Below, one piece after another: positions 31,100 through 42,500 of a stretch of 64,000 nt of DNA (positions within the stretch are counted from its first letter, which is position 1; every line of letters starts with the position of its first letter). The stretch lies in the NCBI GenBank assembly GCA_002686055.1, contig NYZU01000008.1, positions 21,175-85,174 of the forward strand. The letters are read 5' to 3'. Made by a program: the position numbers and the translations under genes. The DNA comes from Oceanospirillaceae bacterium. GTDB taxonomy: Bacteria; Pseudomonadota; Gammaproteobacteria; Pseudomonadales; Balneatricaceae. The notes below the pieces were generated by a model. The model was not told where the DNA came from and ran no database searches. It saw nothing but the letters and a program-made list of their open reading frames with translations.

Positions 31100-31981
31100 A
31101 TGGAGCTAATAATGCAAAAAGCCAAGATCACCAAATTTTTTGATTCAGAGACCTCTACCCTGAGTTATCTTATTACTGATCCAAATACCAAACAGTGCGC
31201 CATAATCGACTCTGTACTGAATTATTTTCCTAATTCGGGAGAATTAGCCACCACCCTTGCTGATAATATTATTGCCATCATCAAAGACCAAGGCCTAACC
31301 TTGCAGTGGCTACTTGAAACTCATGTCCATGCTGATCACTTATCAGCAGCGCCCTATTTGAAGCAGCAGCTAGGTGGCCAAATTGCTATTGGAGCCAATA
31401 TTAAAACCGTCCAAAACAAATTTGGTAGCTTGTTTAATGCCGGAAGTGATTTTGCTATGGACGGTAGTCAGTTTGATAGGCTATTAAAAGACCAAGACGT
31501 GCTGCAACTGGGCGATATAGAGATTCTTGCAATAAGTACCCCAGGCCATACCCCTGCCTGTATGAGCTTTTTAATTGACGACGCGTGCTTTGTTGGTGAC
31601 ACCTTATTTATGCCTGATTATGGCACCGCAAGATGTGACTTTCCCGGTGGTGATGCAGCCACCCTATGGGACTCTATGCAACGAATTCTCAGCTTACCGG
31701 ATCAGACGCGATTATTTATGTGTCATGATTACCCTCTTGCAGGCAATGAACACCAGTGGCAAACCACTGTTGCTGAATCCAAAGCCAAAAATATTCATAT
31801 TGCGGGTAAAAGTCGTGACGAATATATTGCCATGCGCACAGCTAGAGATGCTCAGTTACAGGTACCAAAACTGTTAATTCCTTCAGTGCAAGTAAATATG
31901 CGCGCTGGCCATTTGCCACCAGCAGAAGATAATGGTGTGCACTATCTTAAAATCCCTATCAATACATTGACCTCTACCTAA
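31100..31981 (+). CDS. MBL-fold metallo-hydrolase (persulfide dioxygenase / Blh-like)
   Basis: LLETHVHADHLSAAPYLKQQLGG (HxHxDH), STPGHTPACMSFLIDDACFVGDTLFMPDYGTARCDFPGGDAATLWDSM. Internal ATG at 31112 (MQKAKITKFF) is an alternative start. Confidence 0.88.
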   Translation: MELIMQKAKITKFFDSETSTLSYLITDPNTKQCAIIDSVLNYFPNSGELATTLADNIIAIIKDQGLTLQWLLETHVHADHLSAAPYLKQQLGGQIAIGANIKTVQNKFGSLFNAGSDFAMDGSQFDRLLKDQDVLQLGDIEILAISTPGHTPACMSFLIDDACFVGDTLFMPDYGTARCDFPGGDAATLWDSMQRILSLPDQTRLFMCHDYPLAGNEHQWQTTVAESKAKNIHIAGKSRDEYIAMRTARDAQLQVPKLLIPSVQVNMRAGHLPPAEDNGVHYLKIPINTLTST

Positions 31982-31986
31982 ACTAC

Positions 31987-33747
31987 ATGCCTAATCTTTT
32001 TAAGCGAATTTGGCGCGCCTGGCCCGCCCATATTTGGCTAGCGAACTATAACAGAAAGAGCTTTAATGCCGATTTGCTGGCTGGCTTAGTCGTAACTATG
32101 ATGTTAATCCCCCAAGGGCTAGCCTATGCCATGCTCGCTGGCTTACCCCCTGTTACGGGTCTTTATGCCAGTATTTTGCCATTATTTGCTTATGCCCTAT
32201 TTGCATCAAGCCGGACTTTAGCTGTGGGGCCGGTTGCCATTATTTCATTATTATCCGCTAATGCCGTTGCCATAGCCCATCAGAAAACCAATATAGATGT
32301 GATTAGTCTCTCCGTGACATTAGCCATGCTGTCAGGTCTACTCATGCTGATTATGGGCATACTTAAATTGGGCTTTATAGCCAATTTATTATCAAGACCA
32401 GTGTCAATAGGGTTTATTACAGGTGCTAGTATTGTCATTGCTTTGGGCCAATTAAAGCATATTCTTGGTATTAATATTAATGGTCATAACTTGCCTCAAC
32501 TAGGCCAAAGCATCATTGTCAATATAAGCACCCTTGATAACATGACTAGTCTAGTTGGTTTGGCCACTGTCAGCTTTTTATTTTGGAGTCGACATTATTT
32601 AAAGAATTTAATGCGTGCTTTTTGCTCCATTAATTTCGCTTATGCCATCAGTAAAATGGCACCCATTTTGGCTGCCTGTGTGGCCACTTTTGTGGTTAGT
32701 TATTGGCAACTTAATACAGCTGGGGTAAAAGTAATTGGCGAAATAGCCGTTGGTTTACCCAGCTTACAATGGCCAAACCTAGCCCAGGATGTCATTTTAG
32801 CCTTGCTACCCGCGGCCATCATTATTAGCTTAATTGGCTATGTTGAGTCTATTTCTGTGGCCCAAACACTAGCTAATAAACGCCGTCAGCAAATTAACCC
32901 TAATCATGAACTACTTGGCTTAGGTGCGGCTAATGCAGCGGCATCTATATCGGGTGGTTTTGCGGTAACTGGTGGCTTGTCTCGCTCAATAGTCAATTTT
33001 GATGCCGGTGCTGTAACACCGATGGCTGGCATATTCAGTGCCCTAGGCATTGCTTTAGCCAGTTTATTTTTAACACCCCTATTTGCCTTACTGCCCAAAG
33101 CAGTATTGGGAGCTACTATTTTTATTGCTGTTCTGAGCCTTATGGATATACATGAATTTCGCTTTACTTGGCGCTATTCGAAACAGGATTTTATGGCCAT
33201 GCTAATTACTCTTAGCAGCGTTTTATTCGTCGGTGTTGAAGCAGGTGTAATAGCTGGTGTGATGGCCAGTGTGGCTCTACTTTTATGGCGCACCAGTCGC
33301 CCACATACAGCCATTGTAGGTCCTATTCCTGGCACCGAGCACTTTCGTAATGTAGAACGCTATGCTGTAGAGCAATGTGATCAGTTAGTTACCTTACGCA
33401 TAGACGAAAGCTTATTCTTTGGCAATATACGTTTTTTAGAGAATCAAATTAATCAAATCTTGGCCGCAAAAAAAGATCATTTACAACACTTGATATTAAT
33501 GGCCTCAGGTATCAACCATATTGATTCGACCGCTGTAGAAAAGCTCTTAGACTTCAATCAACAGCTCAAAGGTAGAGGTATCACTTTACATATGTCTGAA
33601 GTAAAAGGCCCGGTGTTAGACCGTCTAGAAAAGACCCAATTTACCAGTCACCTAACTGGCCATGTTTTTCTCAGTCAATACCAAGCTTGGCAAACTTTAG
33701 CTGTTGATCAAAATCAAGCCACAGTGCATAGCCAATCCAGTATTTGA
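31987..33747 (+). CDS. SulP family inorganic anion transporter with C-terminal STAS domain
   Basis: DLLAGLVVTMMLIPQGLAYAMLAGLPPVTGLYASILPLFAYALFASSRTLAVGPVAIISLL; STAS-like C-terminus LILMASGINHIDSTAVEKLLDF. Confidence 0.94.
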   Translation: MPNLFKRIWRAWPAHIWLANYNRKSFNADLLAGLVVTMMLIPQGLAYAMLAGLPPVTGLYASILPLFAYALFASSRTLAVGPVAIISLLSANAVAIAHQKTNIDVISLSVTLAMLSGLLMLIMGILKLGFIANLLSRPVSIGFITGASIVIALGQLKHILGININGHNLPQLGQSIIVNISTLDNMTSLVGLATVSFLFWSRHYLKNLMRAFCSINFAYAISKMAPILAACVATFVVSYWQLNTAGVKVIGEIAVGLPSLQWPNLAQDVILALLPAAIIISLIGYVESISVAQTLANKRRQQINPNHELLGLGAANAAASISGGFAVTGGLSRSIVNFDAGAVTPMAGIFSALGIALASLFLTPLFALLPKAVLGATIFIAVLSLMDIHEFRFTWRYSKQDFMAMLITLSSVLFVGVEAGVIAGVMASVALLLWRTSRPHTAIVGPIPGTEHFRNVERYAVEQCDQLVTLRIDESLFFGNIRFLENQINQILAAKKDHLQHLILMASGINHIDSTAVEKLLDFNQQLKGRGITLHMSEVKGPVLDRLEKTQFTSHLTGHVFLSQYQAWQTLAVDQNQATVHSQSSI

Positions 33748-33748
33748 A

Positions 33749-34438
33749 CTATATATTTGGTATTGTCCAATTAATTTCCGACTGACCTTGTTGTTGCAGA
33801 TAAAGATTTGCTTGGGAAAAGTGCCCGTTACCAAGAAAACCTCGGTGAGCAGATAATGGCGAAGGATGAGGTGATTGCAAAACACAGTGCTTATCACGAT
33901 CAATTATTTTACCCTTCTTTTGCGCATAACTACCCCACAACATAAACACTATGCCCTGTCGCTGGCTGTTTAACTCCTGCACAATGCAATCGGTAAAATG
34001 CTCCCAACCCTTCCCTTGATGAGAGCCAGCATTAGCTTGCTCTACGGTAAGGGTAGCATTTAACAATAACACCCCTTGTTCGGCCCAGCTTTGCAGATAA
34101 CCGTTATTGGGCATTGCCAAACCTAAATCACGTTGCAGCTCTTTATAGATATTTAATAATGATGGTGGAATTTTTACGCCGGGTTGCACGGAAAAGCTAA
34201 GGCCATGGGCTTGCTTAGGCCCGTGGTACGGGTCCTGCCCTAAAATAACCACTTTTACCTGCTCAAAAGGAGTGGAATTTAAGGCATTAAAAATATCCTT
34301 ACCCGGTGGAAAAATAACTTTGCCCTGCTGTTTTTCCTGTTGCAAAAATGACTTAAGATCTTGCATATAGGGTTGCTTAAACTCGTTCTCTAAACGACTT
34401 AACCAAGTGGGATGAAGTTGAATACTGGTGCTGTTCAT
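33749..34438 (-). CDS. ung: Uracil-DNA glycosylase
   Basis: [58 protein letters not shown]. Confidence 0.97.
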   Translation of the reverse strand: MNSTSIQLHPTWLSRLENEFKQPYMQDLKSFLQQEKQQGKVIFPPGKDIFNALNSTPFEQVKVVILGQDPYHGPKQAHGLSFSVQPGVKIPPSLLNIYKELQRDLGLAMPNNGYLQSWAEQGVLLLNATLTVEQANAGSHQGKGWEHFTDCIVQELNSQRQGIVFMLWGSYAQKKGKIIDRDKHCVLQSPHPSPLSAHRGFLGNGHFSQANLYLQQQGQSEINWTIPNI

Positions 34439-34703
34439 TTGCGTTTATCTATTATCTATGTTCGTTTCAGTATGATGAATAATCAACCATATAGTCAGTT
34501 AGTTTTATTATAGCCAATAACGAAGATTATAAGGACACAATAATATCACCTTAAACAAGCCGATAGTTTGGTGGCCATTGTTGTTTCGATTAACAGTAAA
34601 GACGATAATTTACTTAAGTCTATATTTAGATTGGATTATATTGAAAAATAGCTATACTCGATCAATCTAGAATAGTTAACCAACCTGTGAGTGATCAGCA
34701 CTG

Positions 34704-36539
34704 ATGTTTAAATTTTTTGAAAATCTTGCGCCACCCTACCCGCAGGAAGAACCGACCCAACCTCCCGCCACTTTAGTCGCTTTTATTTGGCATTATTGCT
34801 CCGGCCTAAAGCGTTATTTGGGCTTAATGGCAATTACTTCCGCCAGCCTCGCCTTTCTTGAGGTTTTGGTATATGGATTTATGGGGCAATTGGTTGATTG
34901 GTTAGCTGGGCTTTCACGTGCTTCTTTCTTGGCAGAACAAAAGCATACTCTGTGGATGTATGGCATTTTATTGTTGGTCATTATGCCCTTGATGTTGGCA
35001 GCCAATAATCTTTTCCGCCATCAAATTCTGATGGGCAACCTACCCATGCGTATGCGTTGGCAAGCCCATCGTTATTTGCTCAAACAAAGCATGTCCTTTT
35101 ACCAAGATGACTATGCTGGACGCATTGCCACCAAAGTGATGCAAGGCGCACTGGCAGTGCGTGACACGGCTATCAAGTCCTGTGACACCTTTGTTTATGT
35201 GACTGTCTATTTAATCTCCATGGTCGCCGTTATTAGCTACACCGACTGGCGTATGGCTATCCCTATGATGGTTTGGTTAGTCTGTTTTGTGGCTACGCAA
35301 TTATTTTTTGCTCCACGCCTAAAAAAAATCTCCGAGGCGCAAGCTAATGAGCGAGCCATCATGACAGGCCGCGTAGTCGATAGCTACACCAATATTGCTA
35401 CGGTCAAACTTTTTGCCCATACCAAAGGTGAAGCTGAATATGCTCGTTCAGCCATGGACGGCTTTATGGTTACTGTGTATGACATGATGCGTAAGAGTAC
35501 CAATATGGATATGGTTGTTAGTATCCTAAATAACCTGTTAGTTTTTGGCACCGCCGCTATTGGCATCTATCTTTGGCTTGGTGATACGGTCAGTATCGGA
35601 ACTATTGCAGTTGGGGTTGCTTTAGCTCTTAGATTACAGGGTTTTTCCGATTGGATAATGTGGGAAATCTATTCTTTATTTGAAAATATTGGGACAGTTA
35701 TTGATTCCATGACCACTTTGGCCAACCCCCATACCGTGGTTGACGAAACAGATGCCGCACTGGAAGTGACCAAAGGACAAATTGAATTTGATAATGTGGG
35801 TTTTCACTATGGTAAGGAAAGTGGCGTTATTGACAATTTTAATCTCACCATAGCGGCGGGTGAAAAAATAGGTATTGTTGGCCGCTCTGGGGCCGGAAAA
35901 TCAACCATGGTAAATCTCCTGTTGCGCTTTCATGATGTTGAAACAGGTGAAATACGTATTGACGGCAAAAATATTAGCCAAGTAAGCCAAGATAGTTTGC
36001 GTGCTGCCATTGGTATGGTTACCCAAGACACCTCCTTATTGCATCGATCGGTGCGCGAAAATATTGTCTATGGCAAACCTGATGCCAGCGATGCTGATAT
36101 TGCCGCCGCCACTCGGAAGGCCGAAGCAGATAGCTTTATTTATGATTTAATTGATCCACATGGCAATAAAGGCTATATGGCACAGGTGGGTGAACGTGGC
36201 GTCAAACTATCGGGCGGTCAACGGCAACGTATAGCTATTGCCCGCGTATTACTCAAAGATGCGCCCATCTTGGTCTTAGATGAAGCGACATCTGCCCTTG
36301 ATTCTGAGGTAGAAGCTTCAATACAGCGCGCCCTGTATCGATTAATGGCTAACAAAACCGTTATCGCAATCGCTCACCGTTTATCCACTATCGCTGCCAT
36401 GGATCGACTGATTGTGATGGATGAAGGTAAAATTATTGAGCAAGGTAGCCACCAAGAACTATTAGCTCTTGAAGGTATTTATGCCAAACTATGGCGCCAT
36501 CAAACAGGTGGATTTATTGGTTTTGAGGATGATATCTAG
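34704..36539 (+). CDS. ABC exporter, fused permease/ATPase
   Basis: Six-TM N-terminal half; GIVGRSGAGKSTMVNLLLRF, KLSGGQRQRIAIARVLLKDAPILVLDEATSALD. Confidence 0.93.
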   Translation: MFKFFENLAPPYPQEEPTQPPATLVAFIWHYCSGLKRYLGLMAITSASLAFLEVLVYGFMGQLVDWLAGLSRASFLAEQKHTLWMYGILLLVIMPLMLAANNLFRHQILMGNLPMRMRWQAHRYLLKQSMSFYQDDYAGRIATKVMQGALAVRDTAIKSCDTFVYVTVYLISMVAVISYTDWRMAIPMMVWLVCFVATQLFFAPRLKKISEAQANERAIMTGRVVDSYTNIATVKLFAHTKGEAEYARSAMDGFMVTVYDMMRKSTNMDMVVSILNNLLVFGTAAIGIYLWLGDTVSIGTIAVGVALALRLQGFSDWIMWEIYSLFENIGTVIDSMTTLANPHTVVDETDAALEVTKGQIEFDNVGFHYGKESGVIDNFNLTIAAGEKIGIVGRSGAGKSTMVNLLLRFHDVETGEIRIDGKNISQVSQDSLRAAIGMVTQDTSLLHRSVRENIVYGKPDASDADIAAATRKAEADSFIYDLIDPHGNKGYMAQVGERGVKLSGGQRQRIAIARVLLKDAPILVLDEATSALDSEVEASIQRALYRLMANKTVIAIAHRLSTIAAMDRLIVMDEGKIIEQGSHQELLALEGIYAKLWRHQTGGFIGFEDDI

Positions 36540-37795
36540 CCCAAATAGGCTTTACGCACTTCCTCTGCAATTATCTTCAGGCCCTGTTCTATGCGCTCAG
36601 GGCTTTGGGCTGCATAATTGATACGAATGCACTCATGGCGATGCCGCCAATCATCTTGGATACCCATAAAGAAATGGTGGCCAGACACCACAATTACATT
36701 GCGCGCCTTAAGCCGCTCATATAACGTCTGACTGGAAATGGGTAGATCTTTAAACCACAACCAAGCAAACATAGTGCCTTCGGGCTTATGCATATGCCAA
36801 GGAATTTGGCTATCCATTTCTCGGTGTAAAATGCGTTTGGCAAATTCTAATCGCTCTACATAGTATGGTCTTATGATTTGCTGACTTAAATCAATAATAT
36901 CACCCGTAGACACCAAATCCTGTGCTAACAGGGCACCAAAATTACCACTCGCTAAGTTAATGATGGCGTTGGTGCGCGATAGTGCCTGAATAACTTCTTC
37001 GTTGGCAATCACTATACCCATTCTGGCACTGGGCAAACCCAATTTGGAAAGACTTAAACACACAATAGTATTGGGATTCCAAAAAGGAGTGGCTTGGGTA
37101 AAAATCAACCCAGGGAATGGCAGACCATAGGCACCATCAATAATCAGTGGCACATCATTTGCCTGTGCTAGAGCATCTAGGTGCTCCACTTCCTCATCGG
37201 TAATAACATTACCTGTAGGGTTGGTCGGCCTTGAAACACAAATAGCACCTGTATCTGCGCCCACTTTTAACTCATCAAACCGTACTCTATATTTAAATTC
37301 GCGGTCATCTAATTTATCAATTTGGGGATGAGCTGCCGTGAAAAAATCTGCTCCCAGGCCAGCATCAGCATAGCCAATATATTCTGGCGCTAAAGGCAGC
37401 TGTATTTGCAGTTTGCTACCATCTTTAAATGTCCCAGCAAACAAATTAAAGAGCATAAAAAAACCGGCCTGACTGCCATTAGTAAGGGCAATATTGCGTT
37501 CCGATATCTGCCATCCCAAACGTCGCCGTAACAAAGTTGCTAACTCACTAATAAAACTTGAATTGCCTTGCGGGGGGTCATAACTTCCTAGCATCTGACT
37601 TAATAACTTTGGTTCCGATGCTAAACGCGCAATACGGGCCTTAAAAACAGCTTCCACAGACGGAATAGAGGCCGGATTCCCTCCTCCCATCATAAGCATA
37701 TCTTGGCCACTATTTAATGCGTCACCAATATCATCCATAAGTACCTGAATACCTGTGGAAGAACCAAATTTTTCGCCAAATGCGGATAGTTTCAT
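36536..37795 (-). CDS. avtA: Valine--pyruvate aminotransferase (AvtA-like PLP enzyme)
   Basis: MKLSAFGEKFGSSTGIQVLMDDIGDALNSGQDMLMMGGGNPA; ISRPTNPTGN-like VSRPTNPTGNVITDEEV; SLSKLGLPSARMGI. ORF listed from 37846; start at 37795 avoids overlap. Confidence 0.92.
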   Translation of the reverse strand: MKLSAFGEKFGSSTGIQVLMDDIGDALNSGQDMLMMGGGNPASIPSVEAVFKARIARLASEPKLLSQMLGSYDPPQGNSSFISELATLLRRRLGWQISERNIALTNGSQAGFFMLFNLFAGTFKDGSKLQIQLPLAPEYIGYADAGLGADFFTAAHPQIDKLDDREFKYRVRFDELKVGADTGAICVSRPTNPTGNVITDEEVEHLDALAQANDVPLIIDGAYGLPFPGLIFTQATPFWNPNTIVCLSLSKLGLPSARMGIVIANEEVIQALSRTNAIINLASGNFGALLAQDLVSTGDIIDLSQQIIRPYYVERLEFAKRILHREMDSQIPWHMHKPEGTMFAWLWFKDLPISSQTLYERLKARNVIVVSGHHFFMGIQDDWRHRHECIRINYAAQSPERIEQGLKIIAEEVRKAYLG

Positions 37796-37811
37796 CGTCT
37801 TCTTAAAGCCT

Positions 37812-38309
37812 TTATGAGTCAATAAAATATTGCCAAAACTCGGCAATACCTGCTCCCTCGCTCAGTTCATAAGGTGCAAACCCAAATCTACGATAAGCTT
37901 TTTGGGCAGTATGATTATTGCCTAATACCTCAAGGGTCACTTTCACTGCTCCGCCTATTTCTGCTTCTTCAACGACGGCCTGAAGTAAATGTCGACTCAA
38001 ACTTTGGCCACGATATTCTGGCAACAATGCCAAGTCATGAATATTAACCAAAGGTTGGGCTGCAAAAGTAGAAAAGCCCCACAAACAATTGCAAAAACCA
38101 ACACTCTTGCCATCAACACGAACAAGGATACTAAACATATTGGTTTGTGCCGGCAATTCAGTTAGCAGACGTTGTTGAACGTCATTACTCAAAGCTTTCG
38201 CTCCACCCATTGGATCTAAGGCATAACTATTCAACAAACTGATTAGCTCTTTTACTTGAGTTTGATCTTGATAATCAACTTTAACCGTCTCAATTTTAAT
38301 CATAGCCAT
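37812..38309 (-). CDS. GNAT family N-acetyltransferase
   Basis: INIHDLALLPEYRGQSLSRHLLQAVVEEAEIGGAVKVTLEVLGNNHTAQKAYRRFGFAPYEL. Confidence 0.92.
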   Translation of the reverse strand: MAMIKIETVKVDYQDQTQVKELISLLNSYALDPMGGAKALSNDVQQRLLTELPAQTNMFSILVRVDGKSVGFCNCLWGFSTFAAQPLVNIHDLALLPEYRGQSLSRHLLQAVVEEAEIGGAVKVTLEVLGNNHTAQKAYRRFGFAPYELSEGAGIAEFWQYFIDS

Positions 38310-38428
38310 AAAAATAATATAAACCTTTATATTCCAATATAGAATATATATTTAATTTTTTATTACTTCTTGTTACAAAAAAATTGCGGCATAATACTTT
38401 TGAAATATTACTTTACACAGCTACAACT

Positions 38429-39085
38429 ATGTCCACAATTTCTACACCGAACCTTTCAGAACTACTCGCGCCCATGGCCGAGATACTGCCAGAACAAGCA
38501 GATGCCAAAGCCAGTGAAAAATTCTTGCGCCTCTGCTTACAACACGCCAAGAACCCAATTATAACCACCAGTTTTGGCCCTCAATCTGGGGTATTATTGC
38601 ATATGGTAAGTAAGATTGCGCCCAACATTAAAGTTGTTTGGGTGGATTCTGGTTATAACTTGCCCGCAACATACAAACATGCTGAAAAGCTGACAAAGGA
38701 ACTTAGCCTCAACTTAAAAGTTTATACTCCTAGTACCAGTGCAGCTTTCTGGGATGCAACTCGCGGCGGCATTCCAACCGTTGATGACGATCGTCATGCT
38801 GACTTTACGGATAACTTTAAAATCACGCCCTTTCAGCAAGCTCTATCGGAGTTAAAGCCTGACGTTTGGATATCTAGTGTGAGAAGAGAACAGTCAGCTC
38901 ATCGTGCAAGTTTGCCCGCCGTTCATAATGGCCCAGCGGGTATTATTAAGTTAGCTCCATTTATCACTTGGCAAGAGTCTGATATGCAAGCCTACTTGGA
39001 TACCCATAATATTGCCGACGAAAGTCGTTATTTTGATCCAGTAAAAGCCCAATATGGACGCGAGTGTGGGCTACATAAACTGTAA
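38429..39085 (+). CDS. cysH: Phosphoadenylyl-sulfate reductase-type protein
   Basis: PIITTSFGPQSGVLLHMV, VVWVDSGYNLPATYKHAEKL, C-terminal YGRECGLHKL; no paired Cys-Cys motifs, as in the PAPS-type. Start at 38429 (MSTISTPN). Confidence 0.87.
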   Translation: MSTISTPNLSELLAPMAEILPEQADAKASEKFLRLCLQHAKNPIITTSFGPQSGVLLHMVSKIAPNIKVVWVDSGYNLPATYKHAEKLTKELSLNLKVYTPSTSAAFWDATRGGIPTVDDDRHADFTDNFKITPFQQALSELKPDVWISSVRREQSAHRASLPAVHNGPAGIIKLAPFITWQESDMQAYLDTHNIADESRYFDPVKAQYGRECGLHKL

Positions 39086-39148
39086 TAATGACCCAAACTA
39101 CTCAAGCATTAGAAACAATTTGGCAAATCCCTGGTTGATTTTTAGCGA

Positions 39149-39433
39149 CTAAGATTTAAATATTGTTTCACCCATCTGATCGATAGCTTGGCGGGATTTA
39201 AACAAAGTGAGTTCATGGGCCCCATCTATAGTAGATGCCAAATCTGCACGTATAAACTGATGCTCAAGATCGTCCTTGGTAATCAAACCATTAACGCGAT
39301 AGCCACCACTTACCTTGATGGGCTGAGTCGTAATAACAAAACCTTGATATTGATGTTCTTGGCTATCCACTTTTGCCTTAGCACTTCCTTCACTACCAGC
39401 AAATAGCCCCTTTAAGCCAGATAAAAAACCCAT
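39149..39433 (-). CDS. HlyU family protein
   Basis: MGFLSGLKGLFAG...YQGFVITTQPIKVSGGYRVNGLITKD...HQFIRADLASTIDGAHELTLFKSRQAIDQMGETIF. Confidence 0.85.
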   Translation of the reverse strand: MGFLSGLKGLFAGSEGSAKAKVDSQEHQYQGFVITTQPIKVSGGYRVNGLITKDDLEHQFIRADLASTIDGAHELTLFKSRQAIDQMGETIFKS

Positions 39434-39527
39434 ATAGTTGCCTCTTGCTCCAAAAAACAGAGGCTAATCATAGCATATTGAATAGTATGTATGGACAGCA
39501 ATTGAGCTTTAATTAAGTGGCTTGGCG

Positions 39528-42500
39528 CTATTCCATAATAACACTTAGACGCACATAAACACCTTCTATACCATATTCTAAAGCCGTAAGATCAGCATTG
39601 TAACCCGCCCAATTATAGCCCACAGCTGCATCAATATGATCGTTAAAGCGCTTACCCAACTCTACTACAAATCCCTCTTTACTATCTTTAGTCAGACTGG
39701 TACTCAGCAATCGATATTCACCACTAAGCCAAGTTTCTGGCAAAAAGTAATAGCGATTATTTATAGCTCCTAAACTGGTCACTGCTTCAGTCATAGGCAA
39801 ACCAGGCATTTTTTCTTGTGCCTTACGAATGGCTAATTTGCCACCTAAGGACCATTTATTTGTTATGTCATAGAGGATGTCTGCAGACATAACGTGACCT
39901 TTAAGTATTTCAAGACCCGTATAACTGGTTTGATCAGCAGGTTTTTGATCATCAAGCCAACTGTATTTACCGATAATATTGAGACGGTCATGTAATACTG
40001 GACGATAAGCAAAACCAAAATCGAACTTATTATTACGGGCTTCAATCTTTTCTTGGTCACGATCTTTGGTGTAGCCTAAATCTAAATCAGTAAACAGGGT
40101 TATATCTTGGTTATACTTGCCTTTAAGGCCTGTTTGCAGGAGGTGGCGGTCGCGATTTTTTTGCCCCGTTTCCTGTGCCATTTCATAGCGAATAAGACCT
40201 CGCAATATTGATTTTTCCTGAGTATCTTGACGCACATATGCAGCACCAACACTGGCATTTTGGCGTTGGTCTTTAACTCCCTCCAAACGATGGACATAGC
40301 CCTGACCAGCACTAACATCGATGGCCCAATTACGATTGGGTTTATAGCCCACTGTTAAATCATAACCATCACTTTGCTCACCATCTGACTCCTGCTCATA
40401 GTTAGAAATGCCCACGCTTAGACTACGTTCATCATCTATCTGATGTTTAATAGAACCCATCTGATCCTGACGCAAGTGCTTTCCCTTTAGCGTCATTGTG
40501 GTACTAACATCAAACTCAGTATCATCACTAACAGCTCGATTAGCGCCCAGTGTTAGACTTTGACTATTATCCTGTTCTCCACCCCGTCCATCGGCAACGG
40601 CAACACGGTAACTTTGACCATTTTTTGGACTATAACTTAAGCCCACGCTAGAAGTCAGATGTTGATCTGCTGAATGTGCAATATCACTTTGAACGCTTAC
40701 CTTATCCATTTTATAGCCAACACCCAAACTAGTTGCTACACGCTGATCAGTTTTGTGCTCAAGTCCACCTTTAACACTGAACTTGTCGCCTGCATAACCG
40801 GCACCAAGACTACTTGCTAAGCTATTATCCGTGCCATATTTGAGGCCACTTTGCAGCGTTAATCTGTCTCGTAATTTATACTCAAGTTCAGCGGATCCTG
40901 TGCTTCCCTGGGGCCCATGTGTCGCCCCACTTTTGATCGTCACATTTTCCGATGCTCGATATCGAACATCAATTGCGGTGTGACTTTTGTCTTCGCCTTT
41001 GAGTGTTTGCTGTTGCTTTAAGGCTATTTCGGTATCCTCTGATACTTGATAACGACCTTGTATGGCAACAGTATTCTCTTCATTTTCGATGTGACTTTGG
41101 TTGTTTGTATCTGCCTGCGTCGATTGCTGATGACGTAACTCAGCACTAACGGACAAACGTTCTGTTATCTGATTATTTGCCTGCACTGTGGTAATACGAG
41201 AATTTATCAGTTCTGTAGTTTCTTGTGCCTGGGAGTTATCCAAATCTTTGCGCCACTGGTGATGATACTTCAAATGTAAGTCAATCTGCTCGTTGATTTG
41301 GGCACTAATATTTTGACCTACAGCTTCCCAACCTTGCTGACTATCACTAGCTTGAGCAGAAAACTCTGACTCTGTATCACGATAGTAGTAGTCCAGCTTT
41401 ACACGTTCATTAGGTGATTGGTATTGACCTCGCAAAGAAAAAGCTGCCCCCTGATTGTTTGTATCTAGATTAGTAATGGAAACGTCGCTTTTTTGCCAAG
41501 TTAGACCACCATCAGTGGATACATATCTGGGTTCTACTTCAGAGGCACTCTCGGCATAGGCTATATCTAACTTATGCTTTTTATCATCATCTAGAAAGGC
41601 AGTCGCTTCAATACTATCAAGTTCGTAAACACCATAGCTCTGGTCCTCTTTTATAGTGACCATACCTACCCTAAGTTTTTTATTGAGAGAATGACGTATA
41701 ACACCACCACTAATACCTTTATTCCAATCATCAATAACCACATAGTTATAGTTCACAAGTAGATAAACAGGATTATAGTTATCCTCCTCTTGATCAGTAA
41801 TTAGTGATTCATTTTTTTCTGGCTCTAACAACGGCTTGTTAAGCATAATGCGACCCGCTGCCGCATTTACCTCATAGTCAGTTTCTTCTCTGAGAGTTCG
41901 TGTCGAAATAACATTGCCGCTTACCTTATCTCGTGTCTCAAGCTCTATCTTTATGCTATCTGCAACTACTTCGTTATGCTTTAAATAAAATAGACTGCCA
42001 GTAGGCGAGGCAAACTCTACATGACTTTTCTTTTCTAATACCCGGGCATCAAAAACATCAATCTCTGTTTTAGCATATCCATTTGCATCAATTTCGACAG
42101 ACTCATAGTGGCCTTGGGCACCTTGCATACTGCGCTGAAAACTAGCCAAATGTGCTGTAATACTTGGATTAATGCGCCCCCATTTGGCCCAAGAATCATC
42201 TTTCTCTACCAGTAAATATAGGGGGCCATCACTGTCGTTAGCAAGATTACTAACCAAAGCCGAATCTCCATACACAGCATAGGTTTGATTAATATCAATA
42301 TTACGGAACCAGTCATCACGGCCACGTTCACTATCGACATTTGCTGTCAACAAATATTCACCTTTAATTATGCCCTTAAAGTAAACTTGTGCCTTGCCAT
42401 CTTTCCATACAGAATCAGCATAACGCCTATCACCAGAAGTAGCCGTTTCTATGTTACCCGTAATTTGCCTTTGTCCAGCCTCCATATCGATAAGGCCAAT

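Noticed and set aside
34704-36539. Recently duplicated ABC exporters (34704 and 53529)
   Set aside because: The two proteins share only general family motifs; membrane domains differ substantially, so recent duplication is not supported.
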